Shown here piece after piece: positions 9,447 to 17,139 of a stretch of DNA of 34,316 nucleotides (its first letter is position 1; each line of letters starts with the position of its first letter). The position numbers were made by a program, and so were the translations under genes. Under the pieces are notes generated by a model. The model had not been told where the DNA came from. It made no database searches and saw nothing but the letters and a program-made list of their open reading frames with translations. The stretch comes from Chitinophagaceae bacterium (GTDB lineage Bacteria; Bacteroidota; Bacteroidia; Chitinophagales; Chitinophagaceae), in the NCBI GenBank assembly GCA_947454715.1, contig CANGMZ010000024.1, forward strand, positions 1 to 34,316, in the 5' to 3' direction.

Positions 9447-10598
9447 TTAAGACTCCAGGCAAGCGTAAGAATTTAGCCATGATGTAAATGAACCATTGAC
9501 ATTTCGAATATCGTCATACTGCCTTTGTCGCTGAACCTCCGTCTGATCAGATTCGCCAACAACCGAAAGAATACACATGCCGGTGTCCGCATTTTTCCGC
9601 ACCAAAGCATTAAATACCGGCGCATGCCATAAATGGGTTGCTGCATCAAATTTAGCCGCACCACTTGGTGTTTGGAAAACAGTTTGTTCCAGTTGAGCCA
9701 GCGCATCGTCTGGATCATCAATATGAGTTATAGATGCTATTATAGTTCCCGCCTCCCAACCTAGTAAAGAAAATACATTTGCGCTTTGCTTCTTTTGAGA
9801 CAGCACTTGCACAAATCTTGCATTTTCTTCATTTTCCAATTGCCTTGCCCATGGCACACAAACCTTGATATCCGTACCCGGATAAACACATTGATCAAGC
9901 CATTGCTGTTCGCCTGCAAAGGGAGCAGCATATACAGGATGCTTTTTGAAAACATCACAATCCGCGGCACCATTGTAAAAATCTTGCAACATGTCACCAC
10001 AATAAGAAGCAAAAACTGCATCTGTATCTTCTGAATTCAAATGTTGCTGAAGAGGCTCAATCGTAAAATCTACGCGTTTGAGCTGGGTAATATGATTCAG
10101 TGTTATCGTTCCCGAAACATCGTTTAGTGCCTTAGAAAAAGCGTAGGCACTTCTATACCCGGCTTCATAAAACGACCCTGTGTATGCTATCTTTTTTGCA
10201 CCATCGTCTGTGGCCAATTTTGTTACCATACGACAACATAAGGCGCCCTGCAATGAAATATAAAATGTATTGGACAATTTATTTAATGATGATGGATAAT
10301 GATAGCCCGCATCAAGCGACAGTAATATTGCATTGGCATTAACAAACAATCCGTTCAGCTTTTCAGCTGTCATGGGGTTTATATATCCTGCAATTATGTT
10401 GACACCATCCATCAACATTTTCTCGCACTGGTTATATATTTCCTTATCTCTGCCGCCAACACCAATACTTTCAGTTCTTATCTCGACATCGGAAACTCCC
10501 CAACTTGCAAGGCCGGAACGCAGACCATTGATTAAGTCAAAATTGATTGTGGGGTATATTACAGAAGAGGGTAACAATAATCCAATTTTGAAATTCAT
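9447..10598 (-). CDS. Leu/Ile/Val-binding-type periplasmic-binding fold protein without signal peptide
   Basis: The 383-residue protein looks like an ABC substrate-binding protein of the Leu/Ile/Val class (Peripla_BP_6). It opens directly with the first fold strand (MNFKIGLLLPSS) and then DLINGLRSGL, VNIIAGYINPMTAEKL, YTGSFYEAGYRSAYAFSKAL and SLLGWEAGTIIA. I chose the ATG at 10598 because homology to the fold begins there. An in-frame ATG at 10682 would add 28 residues that do not look like a clean signal peptide. No permease or ATPase genes are nearby. A cytoplasmic binding protein of this class usually acts as a ligand sensor (as AmiC does) rather than in transport. It lies between the tail-collar genes and the formyltransferase on the same strand. 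The ligand cannot be told from sequence. Confidence 0.75.
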   Translation of the reverse strand: MNFKIGLLLPSSVIYPTINFDLINGLRSGLASWGVSDVEIRTESIGVGGRDKEIYNQCEKMLMDGVNIIAGYINPMTAEKLNGLFVNANAILLSLDAGYHYPSSLNKLSNTFYISLQGALCCRMVTKLATDDGAKKIAYTGSFYEAGYRSAYAFSKALNDVSGTITLNHITQLKRVDFTIEPLQQHLNSEDTDAVFASYCGDMLQDFYNGAADCDVFKKHPVYAAPFAGEQQWLDQCVYPGTDIKVCVPWARQLENEENARFVQVLSQKKQSANVFSLLGWEAGTIIASITHIDDPDDALAQLEQTVFQTPSGAAKFDAATHLWHAPVFNALVRKNADTGMCILSVVGESDQTEVQRQRQYDDIRNVNGSFTSWLNSYACLES

Positions 10599-10717
10599 AT
10601 TGAACAAATATTTGAAAAATTCAATTACCGGACGCAGGGAGCAGGCACTGAGTCCGGTAATTTCTAAGATAATTGAAAACAAATAAGGCTTCTATTAAAA
10701 CCTGCTTTTCATCAATA

Positions 10718-11248
10718 CTAATTGCTGGGTGTAGGATACAATCCCTGCGTGCAGATGCAATAATTTACGGTCATATACGGAGCCTGAATCTCAATGGGCT
10801 GGCCTCCGCCGCCAGAAAAACTGGTGTTCGCCGTGTTCGTAGCCATTACTACATTGCTGGTTGTTTCGTAAACATTAACTGATGATGTCGCAAAATACCC
10901 ACCCGTAGGTACATTGGCTGTTGCCGCACCACCTACGCTTACAACGGTTGTAGCCTGATGCGTATGTGGAGGGATATTTGCAGTTGTTAAGGTAACCCCC
11001 ATAACACCAGCCTTCTGGCCCAAAATGTAATTTTGCAAACCAAGTCCCTGACCGGTGCCTATTGGCATGCGCCCCTGAAGGTCAGGCAAGCCAAATGTAT
11101 TGACCCCGTCGCCTCCATAGGTTGTCCCCAAAAGAGTAAACAATGGCTGGTTATCTGCAACGCTCAATAACTGACCATTACATAATGCCCACCCTACCGG
11201 TGGATAATTAAATCCAAAAGCAAAAACAGAACCTAAATAAGCTTCCAT
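10718..11248 (-). CDS. Tail-collar domain protein, MdpB-type, copy 1
   Basis: The 176-residue protein belongs to the phage tail collar / microcystin-dependent protein (MdpB) family. The N-terminal block GFNYPPVGWALCNGQLL is followed by the collar signature GTTYGGDGVNTFGLPDLQGR (41-60), then a PPHTH motif (93-97), a Thr/Val/Ala-rich beta segment, and a C-terminus with CICTQGLYP. There is no signal peptide or membrane segment. In phages the collar domain trimerises at the tail fibre; bacterial MdpB proteins have no agreed function. It is the third of three tandem paralogues, 41 bases from its neighbour and 119 bases before the ligand-binding protein start. No other phage genes are present here, so it is not part of a visible prophage. 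Confidence 0.88.
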   Translation of the reverse strand: MEAYLGSVFAFGFNYPPVGWALCNGQLLSVADNQPLFTLLGTTYGGDGVNTFGLPDLQGRMPIGTGQGLGLQNYILGQKAGVMGVTLTTANIPPHTHQATTVVSVGGAATANVPTGGYFATSSVNVYETTSNVVMATNTANTSFSGGGGQPIEIQAPYMTVNYCICTQGLYPTPSN

Positions 11249-11289
11249 AATATATTATTTTATTCGTATTAATAAATGTGGTTAAAAAA

Positions 11290-11862
11290 TTATTGACGCA
11301 TCGGATATATTCCATAAAGAGCTATGCTATAATTGAGCGCCAGATAAGGATTACAAACCGCTACCGGCACTGCAGATGCACTGCCTGCTGTTCCAAGAGT
11401 TATACTTGGGGCAGCCATTGCAACGTTAGCTGTAGCTGAGTAAAGCGAATTGGCAACCGGGTGCGCCCCGCCTGAAGTAGGTGATGCCGCCTGATAGTTT
11501 CCGATCGGAGCATTAGAATTTGCGACCGCTGTGCTAGCTTTGAACTGTAAGGTTACATGGTGTGAGTGTGGTGGCAAATTCATTGGACTGATGGTAACAG
11601 AGTTGCTTCCACCATAATCTCCCATATAGTATTCTTTTTGTTCACCGTTAGCATCCGTAACTATGCCTTGCCCTATAGCTGAACTTTGTCTTAAATCGGG
11701 GACACCGAAAGAGGTTGTTCCGTTTCCGCCATAAGTGTTGCCCAGCAAAGTACCAAGCGCCTGATACTGTTGGAAATTGAGCAATTCGCCATTGCAAGCA
11801 GCCCAGTCAAGTGGAGCATAATTGAATGCAAACGCACATATTGTACCAATAAATGGTTCCAT
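11290..11862 (-). CDS. Tail-collar domain protein, MdpB-type, copy 2
   Basis: The 190-residue paralogue of its two neighbours starts with MEPFIGTICAFAFNYAPLDW and has YGGNG, FGVPDLR and PPHSH in the same order. I chose the ATG at 11862 because it aligns with the other two N-termini. The longer frame from 11931 would overlap the upstream gene and adds residues unlike the family. This copy differs at the C-terminus: where copies 1 and 3 end with a CIC motif, it has YSIALYGIYP, so the pair of cysteines is lost. It also lacks the G-R after PDLR (PDLRQSS instead of PDLxGR). Divergent copies in a tandem set suggest a heteromeric assembly with separate roles, which is an inference. Confidence 0.87.
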   Translation of the reverse strand: MEPFIGTICAFAFNYAPLDWAACNGELLNFQQYQALGTLLGNTYGGNGTTSFGVPDLRQSSAIGQGIVTDANGEQKEYYMGDYGGSNSVTISPMNLPPHSHHVTLQFKASTAVANSNAPIGNYQAASPTSGGAHPVANSLYSATANVAMAAPSITLGTAGSASAVPVAVCNPYLALNYSIALYGIYPMRQ

Positions 11863-11888
11863 AAAATGATTTTTAGAATGAATGATGA

Positions 11889-12425
11889 TTAGTTTCTTGG
11901 TGGATAATAGCCTGTCATACAGATGCAACACGTAAGCGCCAGATACGGACTGAGCGAATTAAATGGACTACCAGAGCCTGCCGCACTTACCACAACGGTA
12001 GGCGCGGTCATTTGCACATCCTGCGCCGCTGTAGTTGCATACATCTGCGTTGTAGCTGCCTTGGGAGCTGCAGGGTAGGCATTCAACGGACTGTTAACGT
12101 TACCGGCATTGCTATTGGCGCCGATGGTCATTTGTACGATGTGTGAGTGTAACGGCAGATCAGTAGCAGGAACGGTGGCGGTCTCAGAACCACCAGTGTT
12201 GCCGATCTGATAATGCACAGCTGGTGCCATACCGGAAATGGTACGACCGCGCAGATCGGGCAGTGCAAAATTGCTGGTGCCATTCCCGCCGTAGTAAGTG
12301 CTCAGAAGAGAAAACAGTGCTGTGTTACTTGCCACGGGCAAAACGGTCCCGTCACAAATGTGCCACCCCGTCGGCGCGAAATTAAATGCGAAGTATTGAA
12401 TACTTCCAAGAAAAGGTTCTGTCAT
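11889..12425 (-). CDS. Tail-collar domain protein, MdpB-type, copy 3 (first gene of the cluster)
   Basis: The 178-residue protein begins MTEPFLGSIQYFAFNFAPTG. It carries WHICDGTVLP, the collar signature YYGGNG...FALPDLRGR, the PLHSH motif, an Ala/Thr/Val-rich beta stretch and the C-terminal CCICMTGYYPPRN. It is the promoter-proximal member of the triad, 26 bases before the copy 2 start. The conserved WxxC(D/N)G and C-terminal CIC cysteines could pair. No signal peptide is seen, so any surface role would need a non-Sec route. The nearest upstream gene on the same strand is the degenerate LytTR regulator, 196 bases away; I found no exact TAnnTTTG promoter in that gap. Confidence 0.88.
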   Translation of the reverse strand: MTEPFLGSIQYFAFNFAPTGWHICDGTVLPVASNTALFSLLSTYYGGNGTSNFALPDLRGRTISGMAPAVHYQIGNTGGSETATVPATDLPLHSHIVQMTIGANSNAGNVNSPLNAYPAAPKAATTQMYATTAAQDVQMTAPTVVVSAAGSGSPFNSLSPYLALTCCICMTGYYPPRN

Positions 12426-12621
12426 AAGAAAGTTTTAATGGTTAAAGAAGAATAAGTACAAAAGAGACTCTATATTAATTATTAGAGAATGAAATAAAAT
12501 CAGACTGGGAGTGAGTGGGCTATTTTTGTATACGAAACTCAAAAAAAAGTGAACGAAACAAAACTTACTGAAATAACGACAATCAGCTCTATACTAGCTA
12601 GCAAATAATTAGTTCAAACAT

Positions 12622-13362
12622 TTACGTTAAAAACAAAATCATTGCCTTCAGTTGCCTACCATACATCTCAGTAACATGCATTGTATTAAACATCGTCTTC
12701 AGTTCATCCCCGCTATACTCAATTATGTGGTCTAACTTAACTGCCTCAGCTCGATTTATTTGCACAAAATCGCCCAGCATATTATTGGGAATTATTTCAT
12801 GCAATGTTCGTATGAGCGTGCTTCGTATTAAATATTCTTTTTGATCTACTGCATTAAATATGCAGGTGTAGTTTTTTTCAGAGCGCATATACACAACATC
12901 TTCCCAATCTACTTTTTTGTATTTATCTCCGGACTTTACAAAAAAATGAGCTCTTCGGTCATCAAGATTTGAATAACCTTGCTTATACCTGTAATGTTCC
13001 ATTACACTTTGTAATGTAATTATTAAAGCATGAGTACAAATAGGCATTGACATGAACGCAGAAGGCTTTGCTTCTATAGCATTATATAAAACATACTCGC
13101 TATTAGTTGTTGCAACAAATATGTACGGTCGGTAAAACTCATTCTTTATTCTTCGCCCCAATTCTACACCTCTATTATTCCCTCCGAAATCAGGTTCAAT
13201 AATCGCAATATCATAATCAAGTGTGTTTATCTTTTTTAGTGCAGCTACATAAGAACGAACAACTGAACTAACTATAAAACATGTATTGAATTGAGAATCA
13301 AAGATTGATTGCCAATCCTGAAAATACTCATCAATTATTAACACTCTAATACCTTTTTGCAT
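12622..13362 (-). CDS. LytTR response regulator with degenerate receiver (Glu for phospho-Asp)
   Basis: The 246-residue protein has an N-terminal receiver-like domain (about 5-125) and a C-terminal LytTR DNA-binding domain (about 140-246; KYKKVDWEDVVYMRSEKNYT). It aligns with the divergent neighbour at 13778 without gaps through the first 107 residues. Against that copy the phospho-acceptor is E56 (IIEPDF) instead of D56. The conserved Lys is M106, the Thr is A84, and the acidic pair D11-D12 is D11-E12. Glu at this place often mimics the phosphorylated state, so the protein may be locked active or read another signal. No histidine kinase is adjacent. It reads toward the tail-collar cluster on the same strand and may regulate that cluster, which is an inference. 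Confidence 0.85.
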   Translation of the reverse strand: MQKGIRVLIIDEYFQDWQSIFDSQFNTCFIVSSVVRSYVAALKKINTLDYDIAIIEPDFGGNNRGVELGRRIKNEFYRPYIFVATTNSEYVLYNAIEAKPSAFMSMPICTHALIITLQSVMEHYRYKQGYSNLDDRRAHFFVKSGDKYKKVDWEDVVYMRSEKNYTCIFNAVDQKEYLIRSTLIRTLHEIIPNNMLGDFVQINRAEAVKLDHIIEYSGDELKTMFNTMHVTEMYGRQLKAMILFLT

Positions 13363-13530
13363 GATCTAGACCTTTGCACTTGTTTCCATGTTAGATAAAT
13401 AACTTCCCGGATTGAAAAACAACATTCATAACATTGATTATCAAAAAATAAGAAGTGGCATAAAACTCTAAGAGAGGCTAGCGAAAGGAGGAATTAATGT
13501 TGTAAAAGTTGTGATTATTACATTTCAACA

Positions 13531-13565
13531 AAAGGGTACTTTACCCAATTATAACAGGGTATTTT
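13531..13565. promoter_or_regulatory. Imperfect direct repeat, candidate LytTR binding site
   Basis: Positions 13531-13542 and 13554-13565 match at 10 of 12 bases (core AGGGTA followed by a T-rich tail) and start 23 bases apart, about two helical turns. LytTR proteins typically bind pairs of short direct repeats about two turns apart. The site lies between the two divergent LytTR genes, about 100 bases upstream of the plus-strand promoter. Confidence 0.3.
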
Positions 13566-13660
13566 TCACAGGGCACAAATACCTCAGTGTGTTATTTCAA
13601 CATAATATCAGAACTAATAGAATGATATGATTGCAAAAAATATTTCTACGTTAACATACA

Positions 13661-13689
13661 TTGAAGTGTGCACCTAATATTTATCTTTG
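13661..13689 (+). promoter_or_regulatory. Candidate promoter of the canonical LytTR regulator
   Basis: TTG at 13661-13663 is followed after 18 bases by TATCTTTG at 13682-13689, an exact fit to the Bacteroidota TTG-N17-23-TAnnTTTG pattern. The leader to the ATG at 13778 would be about 85 bases. Confidence 0.5.
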
Positions 13690-13777
13690 TCAATCTCTAA
13701 TACAGTGATTAACAATCATTAAACCTTTCAAAAATATATCCGCGAAAAGGTCTGATTATTATTATATCATCAATACC

Positions 13778-14524
13778 ATGAACGAAGAAATAAGAGTACT
13801 GATTATCGATGATGAAGAGATATGGCGTCTAGCAGTATCTCAAACATTAAATCAACTGGGATATACAATTGCTGGACTTGCTGACACATTTGAAAATGCG
13901 GTTACTCTACTAAATACCGATAATTACGATATAGTTCTACTTGACATTAATCTGAAATGCAGAACATCGGGAATAGAATTAGGGAAGATGCTTAACCAAC
14001 TCTACAAAAAGCCTTATATATACATCACAGGAAACCTTGATATCCTTTCAACTCAGCAGGTAATTGATTCAAAACCTTCTGCATATTTATTAAAACCTGT
14101 CAATACGACTTCCTTAATCGTAGCAATACAAAATGCGCTGGAACACTTTAATAACACACCTTCATTCCCTATAACCACGAAAACAGAACAGGATACTTTT
14201 TTCTTTGTAAAACATGGCACTAAGTATAAGAAAATGGACTGGACAAATATTGCATTTTTACGTTCAGAAAAAAATTACACAATCTTATATAATACCTCTG
14301 ATAATTCAGAGCATGCCATCAGAAGCACATTAACCCGTACTATAAAACAGATTATACCTCCATATCTACAAAATCAATTCGTACAGATAAACAGATCCGA
14401 AGCATTGCAGATATCTTACATAATAGAGATAAGGGACGAGGAAATAAAAACAAAACACGGCACATTCACTGTTACTGATGGCTATTACAACACTCTGAAA
14501 CAGTCTATGCAATTGATTGCCTAA
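13778..14524 (+). CDS. LytTR-family response regulator, canonical receiver
   Basis: This 248-residue regulator has a receiver domain with all key residues: D11 and D12 (LIIDDEE), phospho-acceptor D56 (IVLLDINL), T84 (YITGN) and K106 (LLKPVN). A LytTR domain follows from about 140 (KYKKMDWTNIAFLRSEKNYT, FVQINRSEAL). Phosphorylation of D56 by an unlinked histidine kinase is expected to control DNA binding through the LytTR beta fold. It is a close paralogue of the divergent gene at 12622-13362, including the SKPSA stretch before the Lys, so the two come from a local inverted duplication. It ends before a hairpin shared with the convergent paaK-like gene. Confidence 0.92.
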   Translation: MNEEIRVLIIDDEEIWRLAVSQTLNQLGYTIAGLADTFENAVTLLNTDNYDIVLLDINLKCRTSGIELGKMLNQLYKKPYIYITGNLDILSTQQVIDSKPSAYLLKPVNTTSLIVAIQNALEHFNNTPSFPITTKTEQDTFFFVKHGTKYKKMDWTNIAFLRSEKNYTILYNTSDNSEHAIRSTLTRTIKQIIPPYLQNQFVQINRSEALQISYIIEIRDEEIKTKHGTFTVTDGYYNTLKQSMQLIA

Positions 14525-14624
14525 CATTCCTTCCACACAAAGTATAGTAACGAAAGAAAACATAAGTGCTCAAACACCCAATACCACTAAGCCTCTAAAG
14601 CGAAAATAAATTTGTTTACAAATA

Positions 14625-14657
14625 ACAGAGGAGCACCCGATACGGATGCTCCTCTGT
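14625..14657. terminator. Hairpin terminator between convergent genes
   Basis: An 11-bp perfect stem (ACAGAGGAGCA, 14625-14635, with TGCTCCTCTGT, 14647-14657) encloses an 11-base loop. On the plus strand aacttttaat follows. It lies between the ends of the LytTR regulator and the ligase, so it can serve both. Confidence 0.75.
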
Positions 14658-14683
14658 AACTTTTAATAAAATTCGAGGGTAAT

Positions 14684-16024
14684 CTATTTCTTTCTGGTAT
14701 CAACGATTCTGTTTAGCTTACCACCTTCACTTCTTGGAATAGCCCCAGGCATCATAAATTCTACCTTCATCGTCAATCCTATATTATCCTTAATCTTTTT
14801 TTGAAAGATGCGATGAACTTGCCCTAATCTATCATGACTTTTAATAAACTCAATATCAATTGATTCCAAACCTAATGCGCTGCAAAGTTCTGGGTCAAGT
14901 TCCACCTTTACGTCCACTTCATCCATCTTACCTTCGTTCTTTACTATTAGCTGATAATTGGCTGATAAATCGTTAAACCCTTCCAACACAGCCTCAACTT
15001 GAGTATGAAAAAGGTTTACGCCACGAATAATGAGCATATCATCTGAACGCCCGATAATCTGCCCCATCTTTATGTGCGTGCGCTTACCAGCCCTATCATA
15101 ATAAATAGTAGTTATATCGTTGGTCCAATAACGCAACACCGGCATTGCTTGCTTGGTAAGCGTGGTAAATACGAGTACACCCGGCTGCCCTTCAGGCAAC
15201 GGCAGCCCCGTAACCCTATCTACTACTTCAGGAAAAAAGTGATCTTCCCATATATAGCTACCGCTACCTTTCTCTTCATAATCTTCCTGAGAAACACCAG
15301 GCCCCATTACTTCAGACAATCCATAAATATTAGTAGCAACAACACCCAACCCCTTTTCTACTTCAGCGCGTATACTTTCTGTCCATGGTTCAGCACCCAA
15401 TACTGCAAATTTCAGATTTAAACTTTCCGGTGCTATTCCCCTCTTTTTCAATTCTTCAGCTATGGTCAGCGCATAAGATGGTGTGCAGCAAAGCACATCA
15501 GATCTAAAATCTTGCATTAGCATTATTTGCCTTTCCGTCATCCCCCCCGATATGGGCACAACAGCCATCCCCAACTGTTCAGCCCCATAATGAATACCAA
15601 GCCCACCGGTAAACAAACCATATCCATAAGCATTCTGCATAATCATCCCCGGCTTGCACCCGGCTGTAGTTAACGACCGAGCAATAACTTCTGAAAAAAT
15701 ATCAATATCGCCCTTGGTATAACCTACAACTGTTGGCTTACCCGTAGTACCGCTTGAGCCATGTATACGTGTAATTTCGCTCTGGGGAACAGCAAACAAA
15801 CCAAAAGGATAATTATCTCTGAGATCATTTTTTTTAGTAAATGGTAATTTATGAAGATCATGGATGCTCTTAATGTCAGTTGGCTTGACACCAGCCTCAT
15901 CCATTTGTTTTTTATAAAATGGCACTCTATTATATACGTAAGCTACCTGTGCAACAAGCCTCTCGTTCTGTAGCTTGCGTAATTTTTCTATAGCTAATGT
16001 TTCAATTTCAGGTTGATATAACAT
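14684..16024 (-). CDS. paaK: Phenylacetate-CoA ligase
   Basis: The 446-residue adenylate-forming enzyme makes phenylacetyl-CoA from phenylacetate, ATP and CoA in the cytosol. The ATP-binding loop is visible as HGSSGTTGKPTVVGYT (88-103), followed by NIYGLSEVMGPG, an adenylation core motif YWTNDIT, GRSDDMLIIRGVNLF, and a C-terminal lid domain ending PRSEGGKLNRIVD. Length and motif order match the PaaK family. No other paa ring-oxidation genes are in the window, so it could act on another aryl acid or serve a scavenging role. Many Bacteroidota carry isolated paaK-like genes. It starts from ATG 16024 and is divergent from the TMEM175-type channel gene, 145 bases away. Confidence 0.9.
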   Translation of the reverse strand: MLYQPEIETLAIEKLRKLQNERLVAQVAYVYNRVPFYKKQMDEAGVKPTDIKSIHDLHKLPFTKKNDLRDNYPFGLFAVPQSEITRIHGSSGTTGKPTVVGYTKGDIDIFSEVIARSLTTAGCKPGMIMQNAYGYGLFTGGLGIHYGAEQLGMAVVPISGGMTERQIMLMQDFRSDVLCCTPSYALTIAEELKKRGIAPESLNLKFAVLGAEPWTESIRAEVEKGLGVVATNIYGLSEVMGPGVSQEDYEEKGSGSYIWEDHFFPEVVDRVTGLPLPEGQPGVLVFTTLTKQAMPVLRYWTNDITTIYYDRAGKRTHIKMGQIIGRSDDMLIIRGVNLFHTQVEAVLEGFNDLSANYQLIVKNEGKMDEVDVKVELDPELCSALGLESIDIEFIKSHDRLGQVHRIFQKKIKDNIGLTMKVEFMMPGAIPRSEGGKLNRIVDTRKK

Positions 16025-16128
16025 GGCGGTAAATTAAAGGTTACTCTAAATTAAGGATATAATAGATTAACGTACGTACATCTATACCAAAATAGCGATT
16101 ATGAACAATTATTTTTGCTACCCACATT

Positions 16129-16136
16129 TAGTTTTG
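16129..16136 (+). promoter_or_regulatory. Possible -7 element for the TMEM175-type channel gene
   Basis: TAGTTTTG fits TAnnTTTG and ends 33 bases before the ATG at 16170. I see no TTG at the expected spacing upstream, so support is weak. Confidence 0.3.
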
Positions 16137-16169
16137 ATAATTTAACGCAATCACCGGAAATATTTATTT

Positions 16170-16748
16170 ATGAATAAAACAAGACTCGAAGCATTTAGTG
16201 ATGGTGTGTTTGCCATTATCATCACTATAATGGTATTGGAGATTAGAATACCAACCGGCGCAGGATGGGATGTACTACAACCATTAATACCAACTATTAT
16301 AAGTTATATACTGAGTTTTATATTCGTTGGCATCTATTGGGGCAATCACCACCACATGTTACATGCAGTAAAGAAAGTATCATCAGGCATTATATGGGCA
16401 AATATGAGCTTGCTATTTTGTTTGTCATTGATTCCTTTTGCTACCGGCTGGATGGGAGAAAATCATTTTGCAACTAATACAGTTATTGTATATTCAATTC
16501 TGCTATTACTTTGTGGTATTACCTATACTATTCTACAATTAACTATACAGAGATGCACACCAATGAGCCCCAAAATGAAAATTGCATTTTCAAACATGAG
16601 GAAGAAGGGAATTATCTCCGTAATATGCTATAGCTCAGCAATACCTTTAGCATACATAAATACAATAATATCCGGACTATTGTTCTTTTTGGTATCGATA
16701 ATCTGGATCATACCTGATAAAGGAATAGAACATGCAATAGAAGAATAA
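16170..16748 (+). CDS. TMEM175-family potassium channel
   Basis: The 192-residue protein has about six hydrophobic segments and the family signature RxxxFSD on the first helix (R5, F9-S10-D11 in RLEAFSDGVFAIIITIMVLE). The sequence GIYWGNHHHMLH after helix 3 is also typical. Bacterial TMEM175 proteins assemble as inner-membrane tetramers and conduct K+. The length fits the bacterial single-repeat form. The stop codon lies inside the left arm of a strong hairpin terminator. Confidence 0.88.
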   Translation: MNKTRLEAFSDGVFAIIITIMVLEIRIPTGAGWDVLQPLIPTIISYILSFIFVGIYWGNHHHMLHAVKKVSSGIIWANMSLLFCLSLIPFATGWMGENHFATNTVIVYSILLLLCGITYTILQLTIQRCTPMSPKMKIAFSNMRKKGIISVICYSSAIPLAYINTIISGLLFFLVSIIWIIPDKGIEHAIEE

Positions 16749-16788
16749 AACATGAATGCCCCGCTGTTGCAGGGCATTCATGTTTTAT
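16745..16788. terminator. Strong bidirectional hairpin terminator
   Basis: A 17-bp perfect stem (16745-16761 with 16772-16788; core CATGAATGCCC / GGGCATTCATG) has a 10-base loop, A-rich on the left and T-rich on the right. It overlaps the stop codon of the channel gene and faces the convergent CDGSH gene end at 16803. Confidence 0.9.
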
Positions 16789-16802
16789 GTCAGTTCCGGC
16801 AA

Positions 16803-17027
16803 TTAAGCTTGCTTTTTAGGAGGCAAATCAAAAGCTGCTGCTTCATGTTCAAAATGTCCGTTGTGTGCACCATCACAGAATGGTTTATTTTTCGATAATC
16901 CGCAGCGACAAAGAGATACAACATCTCTACCGCCTAATCCATAAGTATTTCCACTTCTGTCAACTATTTCAAAATCTCCTTCGAGCTTTACTGAACCGTT
17001 GTTATTGATTGTAATTTTTGTAGCCAT
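16803..17027 (-). CDS. CDGSH iron-sulfur domain protein
   Basis: The 74-residue protein has the mitoNEET-type [2Fe-2S] signature with ligands C40, C42, C51 and H55 in LCRCGLSKNKPFCDGAH (Ala in place of the usual Ser in CDGSH). Small soluble bacterial versions like this bind a redox-active, pH-labile cluster; partners are usually unknown. The whole protein is one domain with no membrane anchor. It is divergent from the radical SAM gene (112-base gap), which also needs an iron-sulfur cluster, but a functional link is only a guess. Confidence 0.92.
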   Translation of the reverse strand: MATKITINNNGSVKLEGDFEIVDRSGNTYGLGGRDVVSLCRCGLSKNKPFCDGAHNGHFEHEAAAFDLPPKKQA

Positions 17028-17139
17028 TGTATATATAGTATTAGTCCGCTAAAATAGGGAATAAGCTGCAGACAACATTAGTTATCATAGCAATCTATGT
17101 CTGTATATAACAACTTCAAATTATTTACAATATTTTTGT

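Larger units (their letters stand above)
13363..13777. other. 415-bp intergenic region between divergent LytTR regulators
   Basis: No gene is visible. The region contains a good promoter for the plus-strand regulator (13661-13689). It also has two related 12-base direct repeats (aaagggtacttt at 13531 and acagggtatttt at 13554) and a small hairpin GGGTA-ctt-TACCC at 13534-13546. Its length suggests that both genes have substantial control regions. Confidence 0.55.

Noticed and set aside
10599-10682. Upstream ATG giving the ligand-binding protein 28 extra residues
   Set aside because: The extra residues contain charged and polar positions and no cleavage site, and the fold begins at MNFKIGLLLP.
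11863-11931. Upstream ATG extending the middle tail-collar protein
   Set aside because: It overlaps the preceding gene, and the added residues are unlike the aligned N-termini of the two paralogues.
8507-12425. Interpretation as a prophage or contractile injection system
   Set aside because: Only collar-domain proteins are present; there is no sheath, tube, baseplate, portal, terminase, integrase or attachment site.
12213-12455. Plus-strand frame of 80 codons
   Set aside because: It is antisense to tail-collar copy 3 and has no domain features.
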